Part shown: in pieces, positions 59,533 to 64,000 of the stretch
Layout of the letters: every line of letters starts with the position of its first letter
Numbering within the stretch: the stretch's first letter is position 1
DNA from: Thalassovita mangrovi
GTDB taxonomy: Bacteria > Pseudomonadota > Alphaproteobacteria > Rhodobacterales > Rhodobacteraceae
Length of the DNA stretch: 64,000 nucleotides
Direction: 5' to 3'
NCBI RefSeq assembly: GCF_009857745.1
Contig: NZ_WWEN01000004.1
Location: forward strand, 62,001 to 126,000
Notes under the pieces: model-generated
Seen by the model: the letters and a program-made list of their open reading frames with translations, nothing else
What the model was told of the DNA's origin: nothing
Database searches by the model: none
Program-made: the position numbers and the translations under genes

Positions 59533-60330
59533 TCAGACCTGGTAGGAAATCGTCATGCCGTCATAGGCGGGGGTGATGTGATCGGGGGTTTCGTCTTCCA
59601 GCGTCTGGTAGTCGAGATCGATATGCATGTTGGTCAGCACCGCCCGGCGCGGCGCCATCCGGTCGATCCATTCCAGCGATTGTTCCAGATGCGAATGGGT
59701 CGGGTGCGGCGTGCGGCGCAGCGTGTCCAGCACCCAGCAATCGAGATCCTGCAGCACGTCCCAGGCTTCGCCCTCGATCGTCGCCACATCGGGCAGATAG
59801 GCCAGATCGCCAATGCGGAAGCCGAGCGCGTCGATCGACCCGTGACCGACCTGGAACGGGGTCAGGGTGATGTCGCCGCCCTTGCCGGAAATGGTGACGT
59901 CGCCCTTGATCGTGTGCATGTCGAGGATCGGCGGGTAGGGGCTGTCGTCGGGCTGGATGAAGGCGTAGCCGAAGCGCGCATAAAGAGCGTTCTGGGTGTC
60001 GCCGTCGGCCCAGACCTGGAGACGCCTGCGCATGTTGAACACGACCATCCGCAGATCGTCGATCCCGTGCACGTGATCGGCATGGGAATGGGTCCACAGC
60101 ACGGCGTCCAGTTCGCCCACGCCGGCATCCAGCAGTTGTTGGCGCATGTCGGGGGTGGTGTCGATCAATACGGTGGTCTTGTCCTCGCCCTCGATCCTCT
60201 CGACCAGCATCGAACAGCGGCGGCGGTGGTTCCTGGGGTTGGTGGGATCGCAATCGCCCCAATGCCCGCCCAGACGCGGCACGCCGCCGGACGATCCGCA
60301 ACCCAGTATGGTGAAACGCAGCTCGGCCAT
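59533..60330 (-). CDS. MBL-fold metallo-hydrolase (PhnP-like)
   Basis: A 265-residue metallo-beta-lactamase fold enzyme. 'ILGCGSSGGVPRLGG' begins the domain, 'WTHSHADHVHGIDDLR' is the HxHxDH zinc motif, and later 'TNMHIDLDYQTL' and 'GHGSIDALGF' supply the remaining ligands. The 'LGCGSSGGVP' start is characteristic of the PhnP/YcbA-like subfamily of phosphodiesterases. Its start codon overlaps the tatD stop by one base. It is the last gene of the dac-tmk-holB-tatD operon. Confidence 0.94.
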   Translation of the reverse strand: MAELRFTILGCGSSGGVPRLGGHWGDCDPTNPRNHRRRCSMLVERIEGEDKTTVLIDTTPDMRQQLLDAGVGELDAVLWTHSHADHVHGIDDLRMVVFNMRRRLQVWADGDTQNALYARFGYAFIQPDDSPYPPILDMHTIKGDVTISGKGGDITLTPFQVGHGSIDALGFRIGDLAYLPDVATIEGEAWDVLQDLDCWVLDTLRRTPHPTHSHLEQSLEWIDRMAPRRAVLTNMHIDLDYQTLEDETPDHITPAYDGMTISYQV

Positions 60331-61136
60331 TACGCGGGTGCCTTGTGTTTGGCGGCCTTCCAGAACAGCCGGTCGAAATTGGCCTGGGTCTGGCGGGCGA
60401 AGGTTTCGTAATCGAGGCCGAAGACCTCGGCGCCGACCTGCGCGGTGTGCACGGTGTAACCCGGTTCGTTGCGCTTGCCGCGGAAGGGCTTGGGGGCCAG
60501 ATAGGGACTGTCGGTTTCCACCAGAACCCGGTCGACGGGGGCGGCGGCGAAGATATCGCGCACGTCCTGGCTTTTGGGGAAGGTGGCGATGCCCGACATC
60601 GACAGGTAGAAGCCCAGGTCCAGCGCCGTCTTCGCCAGCTCCGGCCCCGACGTGTAGCAGTGCATCACGCAGGAAAAGGCGCCGTTCTTGTGCTCGGAGC
60701 TCAGGATATCGGCCATGTCCTCATCGGCATCGCGCGAATGGATGATCAGCGGCAGCTTGGTCTGCCGCGCTGCCTCGATATGGATCGCCAGGCTTTGCTT
60801 CTGCACCTGCGCCGAGTCGGCGCTGTAGTGGTAATCCAGCCCGGTTTCGCCGATGCCCACGAATTTCGGGTGCTTGGCCAGCGTCGTCAGCTGCTCGACC
60901 GTTACCATCGGCTCCTCGGCGGCGCTCATCGGGTGGGTGCCGGCGGCGTAATAGACCTGTTCGTATTTTTCCGCGATGGCGCGCACCTGCGGTTCATTGC
61001 GCAGCCGGGTGCAGATCGTGACCATGCGGGTGACGCCGGCCTCCAGCGCGCGGGCCACAACGGCATCGCGTTCGTCGTCGAAATCGGGGAAATCGAGGTG
61101 GCAGTGGCTGTCGGTGATCTGGATGGGCTTGGTCAT
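60330..61136 (-). CDS. tatD: TatD family metal-dependent DNase
   Basis: A 268-residue TIM-barrel hydrolase of the TatD/YcfH family with metal ligands in 'ITDSHCHLDFPDF' (HxH), 'GIGETGLDYHY' (Glu), 'LIIHSRDADEDM' (His), 'CVMHCYTSG' (His) and 'VLVETDSPYLAPKPFRG' (Asp). It is a 3'-5' exonuclease acting in DNA repair and RNA turnover. It lies between holB (18-base gap) and the MBL gene (1-base overlap). The pairing of tatD, holB and tmk is common in bacteria. Confidence 0.97.
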   Translation of the reverse strand: MTKPIQITDSHCHLDFPDFDDERDAVVARALEAGVTRMVTICTRLRNEPQVRAIAEKYEQVYYAAGTHPMSAAEEPMVTVEQLTTLAKHPKFVGIGETGLDYHYSADSAQVQKQSLAIHIEAARQTKLPLIIHSRDADEDMADILSSEHKNGAFSCVMHCYTSGPELAKTALDLGFYLSMSGIATFPKSQDVRDIFAAAPVDRVLVETDSPYLAPKPFRGKRNEPGYTVHTAQVGAEVFGLDYETFARQTQANFDRLFWKAAKHKAPA

Positions 61137-61154
61137 GCGTTTCTCGGGCTCTTG

Positions 61155-62276
61155 TCAGGCCGCGGCGGTTTTCTGGATCTTGAAAACCGTATCTAGGATG
61201 AGCGCGGCAGGGTCAAGGTTCACCGCCCGGCCGTGGCGGGTTCGCGCGCCGATCTCCTGCGCCAGGTCGGCCCATGCCCGGCCTTTGTGCGGATTGGGCG
61301 ACAGGCGGCTCAGCAGCGCCGCTTCGCCCTTGGCGGCTTCGCGGGCAGGGGGCGCGCCGACGGCGCCGGTGCGCGCCAGCCGCGCCATCAGCAGCTCGTT
61401 GAGCCCGAACAGCAGGTCGAGCCGGGTTTCGGCACCGCGCGCGGTGGCCGCTTCGGCCAGCGCCAAAGCGCGGGAGCGGTCGAGCCGGGGCAGGGTGTCG
61501 TAAAGCCCGATCAGGTCCTGGTAGATGTCCAAGCCATTCAGGTTCAGCAGGCGCAAAGCCTCGCCCACCGATCCGGCGGACAGTTCGGCCAGCGCTTCGG
61601 GGTTGGGGATGTCGGTGACGCCCGCCTGTTGCAGCGCGGCGGCCATGTCTTCGGGGGCCAGCGGTGCCAGACGCAATTCGCGGCAGCGCGACCGGATCGT
61701 CGGCAGCAGCCGCGAGGGTTGATGGCAGACCAGCAGCAGCGTGGTGTTGGCGGGCGGTTCTTCCAGCACTTTCAGCAAAGCGTTGGCGGCCGAGACGTTC
61801 ATTTCGTCGGCGGCGTCCACGATCACCACCCGGCGGCCGCCATCGGCAGCGGAGAGGCCGAAGAAGTTCTTCAGCTTGCGCACCTCGCCGACGAGGATTT
61901 CATTGGCGAGCTTGTCGCCCTTGTCGTTGGGGCCGCGACGCAGCAGGAACAGGCCCGGTTCCGACAGCGCCTGCAGCCGGTGTTCGACCGGGTGGTCGGC
62001 GGGGATCGCCAGGCTGTCGGGCTTTTGCGGTTCGCCGAACAGCCCGCCGCCTTGATCCATCGGCGTCGCCAGCAGGAAGCGCGCGATATGCCAGGCCAGC
62101 GTCGCCTTGCCGACACCCTTGGGCCCGGTGATCAGCCAGCCGTGATGCAACCGGCCGGAATTGAACGCGTCCAGGAATGCGGCCTCGGCCTTGTGTTGAC
62201 CGTATAGCTGCTTGGTTTCGCGCGGGTGCGGCGCGCCTTCGACGCGATCGGGTTCGGGAAGCAGTTCATCGGCCAT
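61155..62276 (-). CDS. holB: DNA polymerase III delta-prime subunit
   Basis: A 373-residue clamp-loader subunit. The AAA+ domain has Walker A 'ITGPKGVGKATLAWHIARF', Walker B 'VVIVDAADEMN' (DExx variant Asp-Ala-Ala-Asp), 'SANALLKVLEEPPANT' and the SRC motif 'TIRSRCREL'. The zinc-binding four-cysteine insertion of E. coli delta-prime is not visible. I start at ATG 62276, one base after the tmk stop (TGA-C-ATG), with no similarity upstream of it. It acts with gamma/tau and delta to load the sliding clamp. Confidence 0.94.
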   Translation of the reverse strand: MADELLPEPDRVEGAPHPRETKQLYGQHKAEAAFLDAFNSGRLHHGWLITGPKGVGKATLAWHIARFLLATPMDQGGGLFGEPQKPDSLAIPADHPVEHRLQALSEPGLFLLRRGPNDKGDKLANEILVGEVRKLKNFFGLSAADGGRRVVIVDAADEMNVSAANALLKVLEEPPANTTLLLVCHQPSRLLPTIRSRCRELRLAPLAPEDMAAALQQAGVTDIPNPEALAELSAGSVGEALRLLNLNGLDIYQDLIGLYDTLPRLDRSRALALAEAATARGAETRLDLLFGLNELLMARLARTGAVGAPPAREAAKGEAALLSRLSPNPHKGRAWADLAQEIGARTRHGRAVNLDPAALILDTVFKIQKTAAA

Positions 62277-62277
62277 G

Positions 62278-63039
62278 TCAGAGCCGGTCCTCGACCTGTT
62301 GCAACACATCCGCCGCGACGGCGTCGATATCGCGGCCGCCGTCGATGGTCAGGAAACGATCGGGGAATTCGGCGGCCAAGGCAAGGAAACCGTCGCGCAT
62401 TTTTTCCTGCAGCGAAAGGCCGAAAGATTCGAAACGGTCTTCGTTTTGGAAATTGCTTGAGAGCACGTTAGTGTTTGCCTCCAGAAGATTAGTCTTCTCT
62501 TTCGATCTGGGGACAGGCTGCGAATGTGAGAAACTCATTAATGTTTCCTCATTCACATCGGGGGGGGAAATAGGCTTCGGCTGAGCCAGCCGCTCCAAAC
62601 TCCGACTGAGAGCGCATTTCGCTTCCATGTCGATCAGCACCGTCACGTCGGGTTCGCGCCCGATCATCAGCGCGTGCAGCTTGTCCACGTCTTCGCGCAG
62701 ATCGCCGCGGCTCAGCCCCTGATACATCCGGGTGCTGTCGGCGAAACGGTCGCAGATGACGATCTTGCCCGCGTCCAGAGCGGGCTGGATGGTGCGTTCC
62801 AAATGATCGCGCCGCGCTGCGGTGAACAGCAGGATTTCGGTTTCCGCCGACCAACGGTCGGGATCGCCCTGCAGAACCAGCGCGCGGATTTCCTCGGCCC
62901 CCGGCGATCCGCCCGGTTCGCGGGTCAATACCACGTCATGGCCGCGCGCGCGCAGCGCCTCGGCAAGCAAGCGGGCCTGAGTGGATTTCCCAGACCCGTC
63001 GATGCCTTCGAAACTGATGAAAGTGCCGGTGGTGCTCAA
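62278..63039 (-). CDS. tmk: Thymidylate kinase with a LID insertion
   Basis: A 253-residue kinase that phosphorylates dTMP to dTDP; the family norm is 205-215. P-loop 'EGIDGSGKSTQ', the DR(Y/F) motif 'ICDRFADST' and the substrate 'TREPGGSPGAEEIR' are intact. In the LID, between 'SRSLERLA' and 'NEDRFESFGLS', about 46 extra residues (153-198) are inserted, polar and Ser/Asn/Glu-rich; the flanking LID Arg/Asp remain. The inserted DNA is in frame, low in GC and contains palindromes. The gene overlaps dac by 4 bases and is 1 base from holB. Confidence 0.93.
   Translation of the reverse strand: MSTTGTFISFEGIDGSGKSTQARLLAEALRARGHDVVLTREPGGSPGAEEIRALVLQGDPDRWSAETEILLFTAARRDHLERTIQPALDAGKIVICDRFADSTRMYQGLSRGDLREDVDKLHALMIGREPDVTVLIDMEAKCALSRSLERLAQPKPISPPDVNEETLMSFSHSQPVPRSKEKTNLLEANTNVLSSNFQNEDRFESFGLSLQEKMRDGFLALAAEFPDRFLTIDGGRDIDAVAADVLQQVEDRL
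62446..62583 (-). other. In-frame low-GC palindromic insertion inside tmk
   Basis: This 138-base segment encodes tmk residues 153-198. Its GC content is roughly half, against about two thirds around it. It contains a perfect inverted repeat AGAAGA-TTAG-TCTTCT (62473-62488) and an imperfect 40-base dyad (62521-62560). The reading frame is preserved on both sides. It looks like a palindromic protein-inserting element (as described in Rickettsia), though it may be unrelated to those. Confidence 0.65.
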
Positions 63040-64000
63040 GAGGCGCCCTCGGGGCCTTGCGCCAGCTGGTGCAGCAGCGTGATCGCCGCTGTTTTGATCC
63101 GGGTCACGAAACCACCCGCCGCGACGTCACGATCGGCGACCAGCGGGAAGGAGGTTTCGTCCAGCCCTTCGGGTTTCAGGATCAGTTGACCGATTTCCTG
63201 GCCCTTGGCGATCGGTGCCTCGATCGGGCCCATGAAAACCACCTCGGCCTCCACCGCGTCACCGCCCAGGGCGGGCATCAGCGCGGACAGGTCCTCGGCC
63301 GGGGTCAGCCCGACGCGCGGTGCGCTGCCCATCCAGACATCGGCCTCGGCGATCACGGTTCCGGCCTTGGCGATCGGGCGCAGCACGAATTGGCGAAAGG
63401 CCCAGTTGACGATGGCCTCGGATTCCTCGGCCCGGGCGCGGGCGCTGTCGAGGCCGGAAATCACGAAGACGATGCGACGGTCGCCCTGCTTGGCCGACCC
63501 GACCAGGCCGTATCCGGCCTCTTCGGTGTGGCCGGTCTTTAGCCCGTCGGCGCCGATATTCAGCCCCAGCAGCGGGTTGCGGTTATGCACGTTTTGCGGC
63601 GCGCGGCCGTCGAAGGCGAATTCGCGTTCGGAAAACAGCGGGTAATATTGCGGGAAATCCTGGATCAGGTGGGACGCCAGCAGCGCCAGGTCGCGGGTCG
63701 ACATCCGGTGCCCGGCGGCGGGCCAGCCGTTGGCGTTGGCGAAGGTGGAATTGGTCATCCCCATCTTCTGCGCCCGCTGGGTCATGTAGCGGGCGAACCC
63801 GGCCTCGGTCCCGTCCGGCGACAGCGCCTCGGCGATTACCACGCAGGCGTCGTTGCCCGACAGCACGATGATGCCGCGCAACAGGTCCTCGACCCGCACC
63901 CGGTCGGTGGTGTCGAGGAACATGGTCGATCCGCCATAGCTCATCGCGTGTTCCGAAACCGGCAGCGTTTCATCCAGGTTCAGCCGCCCGTCGCGCAGCG
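63036..64000 (-). CDS. D-alanyl-D-alanine carboxypeptidase (PBP5/6 family), 5' end outside the window
   Basis: About 320 C-terminal residues of a low-molecular-weight PBP that trims pentapeptides in peptidoglycan. The second motif 'IVLSGNDACVVIAEAL' (SxN) and third 'GLKTGHTEEAGYGLVG' (KTG) are present; the SxxK serine lies beyond the window. A C-terminal beta domain ('VWMGSAPRVGLTPAEDL', 'LPKGQEIG'-type strands) follows, ending with an amphipathic helix ('RIKTAAITLLHQLAQG') that would anchor it to the inner membrane. The stop overlaps the tmk start by 4 bases (ATGA), making it the first gene of this operon. Confidence 0.95.
   Translation of the reverse strand, partial: LRDGRLNLDETLPVSEHAMSYGGSTMFLDTTDRVRVEDLLRGIIVLSGNDACVVIAEALSPDGTEAGFARYMTQRAQKMGMTNSTFANANGWPAAGHRMSTRDLALLASHLIQDFPQYYPLFSEREFAFDGRAPQNVHNRNPLLGLNIGADGLKTGHTEEAGYGLVGSAKQGDRRIVFVISGLDSARARAEESEAIVNWAFRQFVLRPIAKAGTVIAEADVWMGSAPRVGLTPAEDLSALMPALGGDAVEAEVVFMGPIEAPIAKGQEIGQLILKPEGLDETSFPLVADRDVAAGGFVTRIKTAAITLLHQLAQGPEGAS

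Noticed and set aside
58336-60411. A 691-residue plus-strand frame over the AEC and MBL genes
   Set aside because: It spans two well-supported minus-strand genes and consists of repetitive Arg/Gln/His sequence.

Overview
The window is 64 kb of GC-rich chromosomal DNA from an alphaproteobacterium, almost certainly a member of the Rhodobacteraceae (marine Roseobacter group). I infer this from gene content rather than a marker rRNA gene: a 5-aminolevulinate synthase hemA preceded by an FnrL-type box, two TRAP transporters, a fused RimB-RimK protein, single-gene modules typical of the group (DUF2852, DUF2189, DUF3307/SatD), and intergenic repeats of the kind scattered through these genomes. Gene density is about 90 percent. 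Most genes are housekeeping; I see no rRNA operon, insertion sequence, prophage, CRISPR array or integrase.

Layout. 1-8.8 kb: 3' end of a TRAP permease gene, then a minus-strand block with triosephosphate isomerase, two Fe-S assembly proteins (A-type carrier and SufT/DUF59), a SatD-like/DUF3307 pair preceded by four phased palindromes, a crotonase-fold protein without the catalytic glutamates, RimB-RimK, NfeD and an SPFH protein, then tgt on the plus strand. 9-12 kb: two tandem paralogues with an Aer-type PAS domain but no membrane or ordinary MCP region. 12-16 kb: lon with a sigma-32 promoter, HU, tRNA-Val, SRAP peptidase. 16-20 kb: a glucosylglycerate locus (phosphorylase, GpgS, phosphatase). 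20-25 kb: three tRNA genes, a sulfotransferase-like gene, a glycosyltransferase, a fluoroacetate-dehalogenase-like hydrolase and an M20 peptidase. 25-33.5 kb: hemA, rodZ, ispG, periplasmic thiol proteins, a BepA-like protease and an aminotransferase. 33.5-41 kb: cell wall (amidase, PBP1a), prfB, an amidase and a DUF2189 membrane protein. 41-45 kb: an FnrL-box cytochrome c, an EF-hand protein, and ilvB-ilvN behind an attenuator with a clear leader peptide. 45-53 kb: a small orphan gene, a two-component system and a divergent TRAP operon. 53-64 kb: Bpt, RDD, DUF2852, YbaK, glnE, an AEC transporter, and an operon dac-tmk-holB-tatD-MBL.

How the genes work together. The clearest multi-gene units are: glucosylglycerate synthesis and phosphorolysis in one locus (a compatible solute, fitting a saline habitat); a Cache-type kinase and NarL-type regulator facing the TRAP operon they probably control; two oxygen-regulated promoters (hemA and the cytochrome c) sharing the same box; and the replication/repair operon ending at the window edge. 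The best candidates for undescribed biology are the SatD-like/DUF3307 pair with its four 20-bp operators at an exact 30-bp pitch, the twin soluble Aer-like PAS proteins, and a 46-residue low-GC palindromic insertion in the LID of thymidylate kinase.
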